A stretch of DNA of 36,227 nucleotides. Source: Nitrospirota bacterium (GTDB lineage: Bacteria; Nitrospirota; Nitrospiria; Nitrospirales; Nitrospiraceae). The notes beneath the pieces were generated by a model. The model was not told where the DNA came from. It did not search any database and worked only from the letters and a program-made list of their open reading frames with translations. A program made the position numbers and the translations under genes. Within the stretch, counting starts at the first letter, position 1, and each line of letters opens with the position of its first letter. The stretch lies in contig JAUXQT010000103.1 in assembly GCA_030682135.1 (NCBI GenBank), positions 1 through 36,227 of the forward strand, given 5' to 3'. Shown here piece after piece: positions 1 to 8,768 of this stretch.

Positions 1-2
1 AG

Positions 3-1331
<1,329 letters not shown>

Positions 1332-1346
1332 CCAGCAGACTTCCTT

Positions 1347-2228
1347 ATGGCACCGCTCGCCCTTATTACCGGTGCGGCAGGGCTCATTGGCCGGTATCTC
1401 CTCACGACGGCGCCCCGCTGGGCGCCGCAGTGGGAGGTGCGGGGACTTACCAGACAGGACGTCGATCTAACCGACGCCGTGGCCCTGCGCCGTTTCTGGC
1501 GCGATCTCCATCCCCATGTCGTCATCCATTGTGCGGCGCAGAGCCGGACAGGGCCTTGTCAGCAGAACCCATCTCAGGCTCGACGCATCAACGTGGAGGC
1601 CACGTCGCTGCTCGCAGAGCTCGCGGCCGGAATTCCCTTTCTGTTTTTTTCCAGCGATCAAGTCTTCGATGGCGCCAGGGGCTGGTACGTCGAGACCGAT
1701 CCGGTGAATCCGCTGAACGTATATGGAGAGACCAAGGCGGAAGCCGAATGCCTCGTGCTGCAGAACCCACGGCATAGCGTAATTCGTGTGGGGCTGAACG
1801 CAGGCAGGTCGCCGACCGGCGATCGTAGTTTTGTCGAGGATATGCGGAACTCCGTGAAGGATAGAACATCACTCACGCTGTTCACCGATGAGTTCCGTTG
1901 CCCGCTACCGGCCGGTATGACGGCACGAGCCGTCTGGGAGTTGATCGGCCAGGATCGGCCTGGCCTCTATCACCTTGGAGGAGCGGAACGGCTGTCGCGT
2001 TGGGAGATCGGGCAAGCCCTGACCTCCTGGTATCCTGAACTGATGGGGCATATTCTCCCTGGTTCCGTGGAATCCTATATCGGTGCGCCACGACCTCCCG
2101 ATCTGTCGATGAACTGTGCCAAGCTCCAGGGGCTTCTGTCGTTTCCCTTGTCAGGATTTCGCGCATGGCTGGCGGGAAGGACAAGTGCCGGTATGGATTT
2201 GTGGGATTACCCCGAGGGAAGTCTGTGA
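1347..2228 (+). CDS. RmlD-like NAD(P)-dependent sugar-nucleotide reductase (extended SDR family)
   Basis: A 293-aa protein of the RmlD substrate-binding family, whose members reduce dTDP-4-keto sugars or act on related nucleotide sugars. The N-terminal dinucleotide-binding loop GAAGLIG is at residues 9-15, a Ser-rich FFSSDQVFDG segment supplies the catalytic Ser/Thr near 102-103, and the YGETK motif (Y126, K130) is the SDR catalytic pair. The C-terminal half carries a typical RmlD ending (YHLGGAERLSRWEIG). It follows ettA by 15 bp without a clear ribosome-binding site. No other rhamnose genes (rmlA, B, C) are nearby, so the substrate is not set by context; it could equally be an S-adenosylmethionine synthetase beta-subunit-like (MAT2B) RmlD homologue. 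The family call is firm, the exact substrate is not. Confidence 0.85.
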   Translation: MAPLALITGAAGLIGRYLLTTAPRWAPQWEVRGLTRQDVDLTDAVALRRFWRDLHPHVVIHCAAQSRTGPCQQNPSQARRINVEATSLLAELAAGIPFLFFSSDQVFDGARGWYVETDPVNPLNVYGETKAEAECLVLQNPRHSVIRVGLNAGRSPTGDRSFVEDMRNSVKDRTSLTLFTDEFRCPLPAGMTARAVWELIGQDRPGLYHLGGAERLSRWEIGQALTSWYPELMGHILPGSVESYIGAPRPPDLSMNCAKLQGLLSFPLSGFRAWLAGRTSAGMDLWDYPEGSL

Positions 2229-2265
2229 GGCGTGAAACGAAGAAATCGGGACATAGGAGTATGCA

Positions 2266-3075
2266 ATGAACACATCGGATCCTCTCTCCCTTGTCCTCAC
2301 TGCGTATCTGGCCATGGCTGTTGTCATGGCCGGACTCTGGCTGTTGCAGCTTCGAGTACGCAATGCCTCGATTGCGGATGTGGGATTCTGTGCAGGCCTG
2401 ATCGCCACAGTCCTCTGGTATGCAACCCTGGCCACCGGCGAGATCGAGCGGAAGGTTCTCGTGGCTATTTTGGTTGTGCTCTATGCGGGCCGGCTGGGAT
2501 GCTACATCCTCCTCAATCGTGTGGTCGGCAAGCAGGAGGATGCCCGTTATCGTCGCCTGCGCGAGCAGTGGGGCCGGTCTGAGCGGCTGAAGATGTTCGG
2601 CTATTTTCACCTGCAAGCGCTGGCCGTGGCGGGTCTTTCCCTCCCCTTTCTGGTGCTGATCAAAAATCCACGGCCCCCGTTCGCGCTGATCGAACTCGCC
2701 GGATTGCTGATCTGGATTGTCGCGATCGCCGGTGAAGCCACAGCCGATTGGCAGCTGGCGCAGTTTCGCTCCAAATCGTGGAATCGTGATCGTGTCTGTC
2801 GCGACGGACTGTGGTACTACTCACGCCATCCAAATTATTTTTTCGAATGGCTGCACTGGTGGGCCTATGTCGTCATGGCCATCGGAATACCGGGCTGGCC
2901 GCTCACATGGATCGGTCCGGTCGCGATGGGATGGGCGTTAGTGAAAGTGACGGGAATTCCTCTAGCAGAAGCGCAGGCCTTGGCAAGCCGAGGAGAAGAG
3001 TATCGGGCCTATCAAGAGACGACGAATTCGTTCTTGCCCTGGTGGCCGAAACGCCAGCCTATTGAGCGGGGGTAA
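2266..3075 (+). CDS. DUF1295 / steroid 5-alpha-reductase-like membrane protein
   Basis: A 269-aa polytopic membrane protein. Hydrophobic segments run through residues ~8-28, 38-55, 63-82, 118-132, 140-157 and 198-225. The conserved C-terminal signature DGLWYYSRHPNYFFEW (about 180-195) is the hallmark of the DUF1295 / isoprenylcysteine methyltransferase-like / steroid reductase superfamily, in which this region binds NADPH or SAM. Family members are usually annotated as putative membrane oxidoreductases without a proven substrate. A clear AGGAG ribosome-binding site lies 6 nt before the ATG. The gene follows the RmlD-like gene on the same strand by 37 bp, so the two may be co-transcribed. Its last 17 bp overlap the end of the convergent lipoprotein gene. 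Confidence 0.85.
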   Translation: MNTSDPLSLVLTAYLAMAVVMAGLWLLQLRVRNASIADVGFCAGLIATVLWYATLATGEIERKVLVAILVVLYAGRLGCYILLNRVVGKQEDARYRRLREQWGRSERLKMFGYFHLQALAVAGLSLPFLVLIKNPRPPFALIELAGLLIWIVAIAGEATADWQLAQFRSKSWNRDRVCRDGLWYYSRHPNYFFEWLHWWAYVVMAIGIPGWPLTWIGPVAMGWALVKVTGIPLAEAQALASRGEEYRAYQETTNSFLPWWPKRQPIERG

Positions 3076-3283
3076 GCAAAGTGAGCCGTGCGCGGGCCTG
3101 TTCGGCTTCTTTGCTGGTCGGGTAGAGACGAATCACATCTTCGTAGAGTTGTTTCGCGTGGGGCAGGTTCATCTGCTTCTCTTCAAACTCTGCGGTCTCG
3201 AGCAGTTCCTTGGGCTTGTCCCCGTTACAGGCGGAGACGGCCAGCAAGCAGGCGAACAGTATCAGGGCGAGGGGTCGTGTCAT
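3059..3283 (-). CDS. Small TPR-like lipoprotein
   Basis: A 74-aa protein. I chose the ATG at 3283 because it directly starts a signal peptide ending in lipobox LLAVSAC and has GGAGG 4 nt upstream; a longer reading to 3316 would run back into the SulP gene. After the lipid-attached Cys the mature part (KELLETAEFEEKQMNLPHAK...) reads like one and a half TPR helices, resembling BamD/YbgF-type outer-membrane lipoproteins but far shorter. The ribosome-binding site sits at the SulP stop codon, so translation is probably coupled to the transporter. The 3' end overlaps the convergent DUF1295 gene by 17 bp. Function unknown; the lipoprotein call is confident. Confidence 0.75.
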   Translation of the reverse strand: MTRPLALILFACLLAVSACNGDKPKELLETAEFEEKQMNLPHAKQLYEDVIRLYPTSKEAEQARARLTLLTPAQ

Positions 3284-3294
3284 AGGGCCTCCGG

Positions 3295-4866
3295 TTACTC
3301 TAACCACTTCTGCCACCAGGTGGCGTTCCGCGGTCCTTTTCTCACATGATACGAGATCCCGTGCAGCTTATCCCAATCCAGCTGCACATGCCCACCTGTT
3401 GCCTCGTGGAGTTTTTGCCAGGACTCGAGGAGATTCAGACAGGCATGGTCGATATGACGGAGGGAGGTGAACCGGATCTGCAGATCCGCGAGGGGAGGAA
3501 CCCCTTCCAGGGCTGTGGCTAAACGGGGAAGGCTGACAAAGGTGCCGATCCCCATCAATTGCAACGTCAGTTTGCCGTTTTCCGGATCATGCTCAAAATG
3601 GGTTTCGAGGTTCTGGGTGGTATAGAGCAGCTTCGCCATGGCCAGCCCGATGCCGATTAACACGCCGGTGAGCAGGTTCGTCGCCACGATGGTGCAGAGC
3701 GTGGCTCCGTAGATGAGCACCTCGCTCCTTCCGTACCGTTTCAGCTCCTTCACGACACCCACGTTTATGAGTTTGTACCCGGTAAAGACGAGCACGGCGC
3801 CAAGCGCGGCGGTGGGGATCATCCGCAAGATGGCCGGAAGGAAGAAGACAAAAAGTAGCAGCCATCCCCCATGCAGGAGGGTCGCGGTGCGAGACCGCGC
3901 GCCGGCTTCCACATTGGCGGCGCTGCGCACGATGACGCCGGTCACAGGCAGGGCGCCAAGCAATCCGCAGAGCACATTGCCGGCTCCCTGCGCGAAGAGT
4001 TCCTTGTTATAACGCGTGCGGGGACCGGTGTGGAGTTGATCCACCGCAGTGGCAGAGAGCAGGGTTTCGACGCTCGCGATCAATGCGAGTGCCAGCGCCT
4101 CGCCGATGATGGCTGGATCCATGAGGAATTGCAGTGAGTGAAGCGAGGGCAACTGTACGATCGTGAGTAAGTTGTCACGCACCTTCACATGGGCAATGTC
4201 GAGATTCAAGGACATGGCCGCCGCGGTGGCGAGCGCGACACCGATGAGGACCGAGGGAATGGCCTTGAGCATCCGGGGGGCATAGAGATTCCACAAGACG
4301 ATGGCCACGATCGTGAGCAGGCCGATCCTTCCGGCCAGGTGATGATTCAGCGGCGTGGCGTCATCGGCGACTAACCCTTTCCAGAACGCGGAGGGAAGGG
4401 TGAGGAGATTGGCGAGCCCGGATCCTCGGGGCGTATCGTCGATCATGATATGGAACTGGCTGGCGAAAATGAGGACGCCGATCCCGGCCAGCATGCCATG
4501 CACCACGGCGGGTGAAACGGCGCGGAACCATTGTCCCAGCTGCAGCCAGGCCCACTTCATCTGGATGATTCCGGCCAGCAGGACCACGATGGCCAGCTTT
4601 TCCATCCCATGTTCTTGAATGATTTCGTAGACGATGACGGTCAAGCCCGCGGCTGGCCCGCTGACTTGGAGCGGTGACCCGGCCAGCGCGCCGACGATCA
4701 GTCCTCCGATAATGCCCGTGATGATGCCGGTGGCGGGCGGCGCGCCGGAGGCAACGGCGATACCCATGCAGAGGGGGAGGGCGACCAGGAAGACCACGAC
4801 CGAGGCAAAGGCATCGTGGCGGAGGTCAACCCAGCGGCTGGAAGATGGTTGCGTGGACGGTCCCAT
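3295..4866 (-). CDS. SulP family inorganic anion transporter
   Basis: A 523-aa inner-membrane protein of the SulP (SLC26) family, which moves sulfate, bicarbonate or related anions, often with Na+ or H+. The N-terminal segment DAFASVVVFLVALPLCMGIA followed by GAPPATGIITGIIGG and SGPAAGLTVIV is the classical SulP signature of the first membrane helices. About 10-14 hydrophobic segments follow up to residue ~420, including SVETLLSATAVD and the conserved NKELFAQGAGNVLCG. The last ~100 residues look like a short STAS-type domain (FVSLPRLATALEGVP...IDHACLNLLESWQ). The mix of features is closer to the BicA/YchM type than to plant sulfate carriers, but substrate cannot be read from sequence. Directly repeated boxes lie just upstream of its start, and a lipoprotein gene follows 11 bp after its stop. 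Confidence 0.92.
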   Translation of the reverse strand: MGPSTQPSSSRWVDLRHDAFASVVVFLVALPLCMGIAVASGAPPATGIITGIIGGLIVGALAGSPLQVSGPAAGLTVIVYEIIQEHGMEKLAIVVLLAGIIQMKWAWLQLGQWFRAVSPAVVHGMLAGIGVLIFASQFHIMIDDTPRGSGLANLLTLPSAFWKGLVADDATPLNHHLAGRIGLLTIVAIVLWNLYAPRMLKAIPSVLIGVALATAAAMSLNLDIAHVKVRDNLLTIVQLPSLHSLQFLMDPAIIGEALALALIASVETLLSATAVDQLHTGPRTRYNKELFAQGAGNVLCGLLGALPVTGVIVRSAANVEAGARSRTATLLHGGWLLLFVFFLPAILRMIPTAALGAVLVFTGYKLINVGVVKELKRYGRSEVLIYGATLCTIVATNLLTGVLIGIGLAMAKLLYTTQNLETHFEHDPENGKLTLQLMGIGTFVSLPRLATALEGVPPLADLQIRFTSLRHIDHACLNLLESWQKLHEATGGHVQLDWDKLHGISYHVRKGPRNATWWQKWLE

Positions 4867-4875
4867 GGTAGTGGG

Positions 4876-4904
4876 CTCTAGATGAATACGACTACTCTAG
4901 ATGA
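4876..4904 (-). promoter_or_regulatory. Paired direct repeats upstream of the SulP gene
   Basis: Read on the minus strand, TCATCTAGAG occurs twice (4904-4895 and 4885-4876), exact in all 10 bases and 19 bp apart start to start. The proximal copy ends 9 bp before the SulP start codon. Each copy contains the palindrome TCTAGA. The placement close to two helical turns apart suggests a pair of binding sites for a dimeric regulator or an RNA-level signal covering the ribosome-binding site, which is otherwise poor. The repeat itself is visible; the role is inferred. Confidence 0.45.
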
Positions 4905-4958
4905 GGAAGGCGAGGAGCCCAAGAGAAATATGAGAAGCGACAGGGTTGTGCGGGCCGT

Positions 4959-5054
4959 CTAGATTGGCTCGATGCCATATCTCGGGGCTGTGATGCATTC
5001 ACAGCAGTTTGGTCCGGTCAGTTTTCTTCGATCGCAAAAAATGAAACTGTAATC
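4959..5054 (-). pseudogene. Decayed copy of the 3' end of the HTH/zinc-ribbon regulator gene
   Basis: The minus strand encodes SFIFCDRRKL...ITAPRYGIEPI followed by a TAG stop. This parallels the C-terminus of the intact regulator gene at 8364-8675 (GFIFRDRRKL...ITAPRYGID). At DNA level TCGATGCCATATCTCGG is identical at 4969-4985 and 8383-8399, and homology continues to about 5054. The first zinc-ligand pair CPDC has become QSDY, about five codons are missing before ITAPRYGI, and no HTH part is recognisable upstream. It is therefore most likely a relic. Both copies are on the same strand and flank the DUF2339-DUF3999 genes. Confidence 0.7.
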
Positions 5055-5084
5055 CGATTGGCTTCGAGGCAATTCCTTGTTTTC

Positions 5085-5113
5085 TTGCTCGGTAACTCTC
5101 CCTATGCTGTAAT
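5085..5113 (+). promoter_or_regulatory. Candidate sigma-70-type promoter for the DUF2339-DUF3999 pair
   Basis: TTGCTC (5085-5090), a 17-nt spacer and TGTAAT (5108-5113), preceded by an extended -10 TGC. The -35 is weak (3 of 6 consensus bases), the -10 is good (5 of 6). Transcription would begin near 5120, giving a ~28-nt leader before the ATG at 5148. This supports that start over the TTG at 5058, which would lie upstream of the promoter. Confidence 0.4.
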
Positions 5114-5147
5114 CCACATCAGCATTGAACCCCTTCGAGGACCGCGT

Positions 5148-7085
5148 ATGGACAATGGATTATTCTTTCCGTATTCGTTCCTCAGCCTCGCCATTCCCGT
5201 CATCGCTATCTGGGCATTTATACGAGTCCGGAGGCTGGAGCAGCAATTCCGTGACAGGCCGGCACCCACTGGAACGGTTGGCAGCAAAGATCAGGAATCG
5301 AACGTTCTTGCTCGACTGCATTCGCTGGAGCGACAGGTTGAGGAGCTGCGGAGCCAACTTGAGGGCCTGTCGGCGGGAGAACCGCTCGCGGCGTCTACTG
5401 CAGTGTCACCACCGGCATCGAGTCAGACGTCCGTAGGCGTAACTCCTGCGCCGATCAGACCTCCTACACCTGTCACTGCTACATTGGGGGCTTCCAAATC
5501 CGCGCAATCCACGTCTCAACCCATCGGGCTCGACATTGAACAACTGATCGCGGGACGCTGGTTGAATCGAATCGGCATTGTCGCCCTCCTACTCGCGGTC
5601 TCGTTCTTCCTGAAATATGCGTTCGATAACGATTGGATTGGTCCACGCGGGCAAGTCGCGTTGGGATTGTTGAGTGGAGCAGCTGTTCTGATCTATAGCC
5701 AATGGCTCGTGCGTCGGGGCCATGACGACTTTGCGAATCGCATTGCCGGTTTGGGCGGAGGGGTGTTGTATCTTTCGCTGTTCGCCGGTGCGAATTATTA
5801 CCATCTCTTTCCTCTCTCACTGGCCTTCGGTGGCATGGCTATCGTCACGGCGACCCTCGTGGTCATTGCCGTCAGACGTGATTCCCAATCGATGGCCCTG
5901 GTGGCGCTATTGGGCGGTCTGTTGACGCCGGTGCTCCTTAGCACAGGGCGGGATGCACCGGTTGAACTCTTCACCTATCTTGCCCTGCTGAACGCCGGGG
6001 TATTGCTTGTCGCGCATACGCGTCAATGGTCGAAGGTGGAATGGCTGGCGTTTGCTGGCACGATGCTCTACTTCTGGGGATGGTGGAACGGCTATTACCA
6101 TGAGGATCGACAAAATTTGACGTTGGGGTTCGCCTCGGTGTTCTTCTTGGAGTTTGCCTTGTTGCCGGTGTTACTGGCGCGGCGCGCCGGCACACTCGAA
6201 GCGGCGCAAACGATGTTGGTCGCCCTCAACGCCCTCGGCTATCTCGCGGCCTTGCATAGACTGTTGTATGCCGAGCATCGGTGGAGCTTGTCCTGCATGC
6301 TTCTGTTGCTGGCGGCTCTGCACCTGGCCGTTGCGCGACGGGTGCCGACGTCGGAAGAGAGTTCTTCGCTCGTGCGTATGCTTTTCGGGGGATTGGCGTT
6401 GACGTTTGTGACGCTGGTGATTCCGGTCCAGTTGGACGGAAAATGGATGACCATGGCTTGGGCCATCGAAGGAGCTATTCTGATCTGGGTCGGCGTTCGC
6501 GCGCAGGTCTCCCATCTCCGTTGGGCCGGACTGGCGCTCTTTACGGTAGTGGCGAGCCGCCTGATGCTGTTTCCGATCCACGGCGTCCAGCCCGTGCTGC
6601 TCAATCAGCGTTTCGGACTGTTCGCGGTCGTGATTATCTGTTTTGTAGCAGCCCTATGGCGTTCTCGTTCACTCAAAAGCGACCTCAACGAGGAAGAGCG
6701 TCTGGCATTCGGTGTGGTGGGGCTTTGTGCCAACATTGTGACGTTGTGGGCGCTATCGTGCGAAGTCTGGGATTATTGGAGCCCGTCGGGATTTGAGGAT
6801 GAGCGGCGTTCTGATTTAGCGCAGCAACTAGGGCTCTCCCTCTTATGGACTACTTATGCGACTGCGCTCGTGGCGGCAGGTGTACGGTGGACGAACAGGG
6901 CGCTGCGCTGGCAGGGACTTGCCCTACTCGGTCTGGTGGCAATAAAAGTCTTCTTGTACGACCTTTCGTCGTTGGAGGCCATCTACCGCATCGTCTCATT
7001 CATGGTGTTTGGCCTTTTGCTGCTCGGCGTGTCGTTTTTCTATCAACGGGCGTCGCCCAGACATTCGGGCAAGGAGGTGCCGTGA
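5148..7085 (+). CDS. DUF2339 polytopic membrane protein
   Basis: A 645-aa protein. The ATG at 5148 has GAGG 7 nt upstream and opens directly into an N-terminal hydrophobic helix (FFPYSFLSLAIPVIAIWAF); the frame is open further upstream from a TTG at 5058, but that would add an untypical leader. Residues ~25-75 form a charged coiled-coil-like stretch (LERQVEELRSQLEGL) followed by a Pro/Thr/Ser-rich linker. The remainder is a long series of hydrophobic helices (roughly 15 or more) starting at GRWLNRIGIVALLLAVSFFL, the usual entry into the DUF2339 domain. No biochemical function is established for the family. The downstream DUF3999 gene overlaps it by 3 bp (GTGA), so the two products are made together and probably act together in the inner membrane. 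Confidence 0.88.
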   Translation: MDNGLFFPYSFLSLAIPVIAIWAFIRVRRLEQQFRDRPAPTGTVGSKDQESNVLARLHSLERQVEELRSQLEGLSAGEPLAASTAVSPPASSQTSVGVTPAPIRPPTPVTATLGASKSAQSTSQPIGLDIEQLIAGRWLNRIGIVALLLAVSFFLKYAFDNDWIGPRGQVALGLLSGAAVLIYSQWLVRRGHDDFANRIAGLGGGVLYLSLFAGANYYHLFPLSLAFGGMAIVTATLVVIAVRRDSQSMALVALLGGLLTPVLLSTGRDAPVELFTYLALLNAGVLLVAHTRQWSKVEWLAFAGTMLYFWGWWNGYYHEDRQNLTLGFASVFFLEFALLPVLLARRAGTLEAAQTMLVALNALGYLAALHRLLYAEHRWSLSCMLLLLAALHLAVARRVPTSEESSSLVRMLFGGLALTFVTLVIPVQLDGKWMTMAWAIEGAILIWVGVRAQVSHLRWAGLALFTVVASRLMLFPIHGVQPVLLNQRFGLFAVVIICFVAALWRSRSLKSDLNEEERLAFGVVGLCANIVTLWALSCEVWDYWSPSGFEDERRSDLAQQLGLSLLWTTYATALVAAGVRWTNRALRWQGLALLGLVAIKVFLYDLSSLEAIYRIVSFMVFGLLLLGVSFFYQRASPRHSGKEVP

Positions 7086-8335
7086 AACTGCTCGGGTGGC
7101 TGCTCAATTTCATGCTTCTGATCGGGGCAAGTGAGACGGCTGCCCAGGAGTCTGATCCCTGGCAGGCTTGGCAGTATTCGCGCCGCATACAATCGCAGAG
7201 CACAGCTGAGCCAAGCCTCGTCCGCGTTCCCCTGTCGACGGATGTTTATGCGCATGCGCAGCAGGACCTCGGGGATCTCCGGGTGATCGATGAAGCGGGG
7301 AGGGAAGTGCCCTTCATTCTTCATACGGCTCAAGGTGGACAGACTCGATCCTGGCGGAACGCGCCCCTCACAGACATAGGTTTTGTTCCTGGTCAGTTTA
7401 CCTATGCGATTGTCGACGCAGGTAGTCAGCAGGAGCCACATAACTTGCTGGAACTGTTGTTCAACGAGACGGATTTCTTCTCTTGGGTCGAGGTCGCTGC
7501 ATCGGATGATCGTACGACCTGGCGCATCATACGAGATCGTGCGCCGCTCTATCGGTTTCGTGAAGATGGAGTGGAGCGGGTGCCGAATGTGGCTTATCCA
7601 AAGACGTATGCCCGATGGCTACGAATCAGGGTCCTGGAGAAGGAAAAAAAGCTTCTCCCACGACAGGGCCGTGTCGCTCATGAGGTTGTGGAACAAGCTG
7701 AGCGTATGCCGGCCTCTGTGGTGCTCGAAAAAGTGGAGCCGTCTCCTCCGCACCAGAGTCAGTGGAAAGTAAATCTTGGGGATATGCCGCTCCCGCTGTC
7801 GGCCTTTCGGTTCGAAGCGGCGCAGCCGGAATTTCATCGCACTGTTCGTATCGCAACGAGCTCGGATGGGAAGAATTGGACGACTCGATGTCGCGGGGAC
7901 ATCTATAGGTACCAGTCTCTGCAAGAGATAGCCGGTGAGCCTCGCGATCGGTCCTCGCTCGAGATACTATGCCCTGAAACGCAGGCCAGGCTTTGGCGTG
8001 TAACGGTGTTGAATCGCGACGACGCTCCCGTTGTTGGTCTTCGCCTGATCTCCGAACAGCTCACGCGGTCGATCGTCTTTCGCCAAAATCAGGCCCATAT
8101 GTATCGTGTATTGTATGGTCATGGTAGAGCGAAGGCTGCGCATTACGATCTTGAACGGTTACTCCCAGGGACCGATCTGAAAACCGCTATGGTCGGTCAA
8201 CTGGGCTTGGAAATATTGACCGGAAACCATGTCAGTGCCGAGCCCTGGACCGAGCGACACCCTATCCTCTTGTGGGTGGCCCTTCTTATCGTGGTGGCCG
8301 TGCTAGGAGTCCAAGCTGTTCGCACGATCCGCTGA
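7082..8335 (+). CDS. DUF3999 exported membrane-anchored protein
   Basis: A 417-aa protein. The GTG at 7082 overlaps the DUF2339 stop (GTGA) and is preceded by an excellent AAGGAGGT; a longer in-frame reading from 6845 lies inside the DUF2339 gene and is rejected. An N-terminal signal peptide (LLGWLLNFMLLIGASETAAQ) is followed by WQYSRRIQSQ, a Ser/Thr- and beta-rich periplasmic region with two discoidin/F5-8-like stretches (FSWVEVAASDDRTTWRII and RTVRIATSSDGKNW). One C-terminal transmembrane helix follows (ILLWVALLIVVAVLGVQAV, about 392-410). This is the layout of the DUF3999 family, commonly encoded next to DUF2339. The two probably form an inner-membrane complex with a large periplasmic part; the role is unknown. 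Confidence 0.82.
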   Translation: MKLLGWLLNFMLLIGASETAAQESDPWQAWQYSRRIQSQSTAEPSLVRVPLSTDVYAHAQQDLGDLRVIDEAGREVPFILHTAQGGQTRSWRNAPLTDIGFVPGQFTYAIVDAGSQQEPHNLLELLFNETDFFSWVEVAASDDRTTWRIIRDRAPLYRFREDGVERVPNVAYPKTYARWLRIRVLEKEKKLLPRQGRVAHEVVEQAERMPASVVLEKVEPSPPHQSQWKVNLGDMPLPLSAFRFEAAQPEFHRTVRIATSSDGKNWTTRCRGDIYRYQSLQEIAGEPRDRSSLEILCPETQARLWRVTVLNRDDAPVVGLRLISEQLTRSIVFRQNQAHMYRVLYGHGRAKAAHYDLERLLPGTDLKTAMVGQLGLEILTGNHVSAEPWTERHPILLWVALLIVVAVLGVQAVRTIR

Positions 8336-8363
8336 TTCTTCCCTATTCCTTGCGGGACTCTAC

Positions 8364-8675
8364 TCAGTTAACCACTTGAACATCGATGCCATATCTCGGA
8401 GCGGTGATGCCTTCGCTGCGGCATGTGGGGCAGCGGCTCGGCCTGTTCAGTTTTCGTCGATCGCGAAAGATAAACCCGCAATCGGGGCAGACGGAGGGTT
8501 CGAGGATAAATCGGCGCGACGGGTCTCGAGCCACCGTTTTCACGACGTGAGGGAGGTGTTCTTCGACCTGGCGTTCCGGGATGCCCAGCATCTGGGCCAG
8601 CTGGTATGATGACAGTCTGGTACCGGTGATCAGCTCGATGATGCGCTGTCGTGGCGTCTGCCCTGGAGAGATCAT
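8364..8675 (-). CDS. HTH-zinc-ribbon transcriptional regulator (COG3357-like)
   Basis: A 103-aa protein. The ATG at 8675 begins MISPGQTPRQRIIELITG; a reading extended to 9326 would run antisense through the start of tldD and is not credible. Residues ~10-50 look like a small winged-helix/HTH (RIIELITGTRLSSYQLAQML...ERQVEEHLPHV) and residues 62-87 carry a zinc ribbon with two CxxC pairs (CPDC at 63-66, CPTC at 82-85). The family is predicted to regulate transcription; targets are not known. It is divergent from tldD with 93 bp between starts, so it could control tldDE, and convergent with DUF3999, 28 bp apart. A decayed second copy of its 3' end lies at 4959-5054. No strong ribosome-binding site is visible. 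Confidence 0.75.
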   Translation of the reverse strand: MISPGQTPRQRIIELITGTRLSSYQLAQMLGIPERQVEEHLPHVVKTVARDPSRRFILEPSVCPDCGFIFRDRRKLNRPSRCPTCRSEGITAPRYGIDVQVVN

Positions 8676-8768
8676 GAGGCGACATCGTAGGGGATGACAT
8701 CGGGAAAGCCAAGCCCAATGGCGGCCTGAGTTGAACGGCTCCGGTGCCTCTGTCAGGATACAGGTGCC

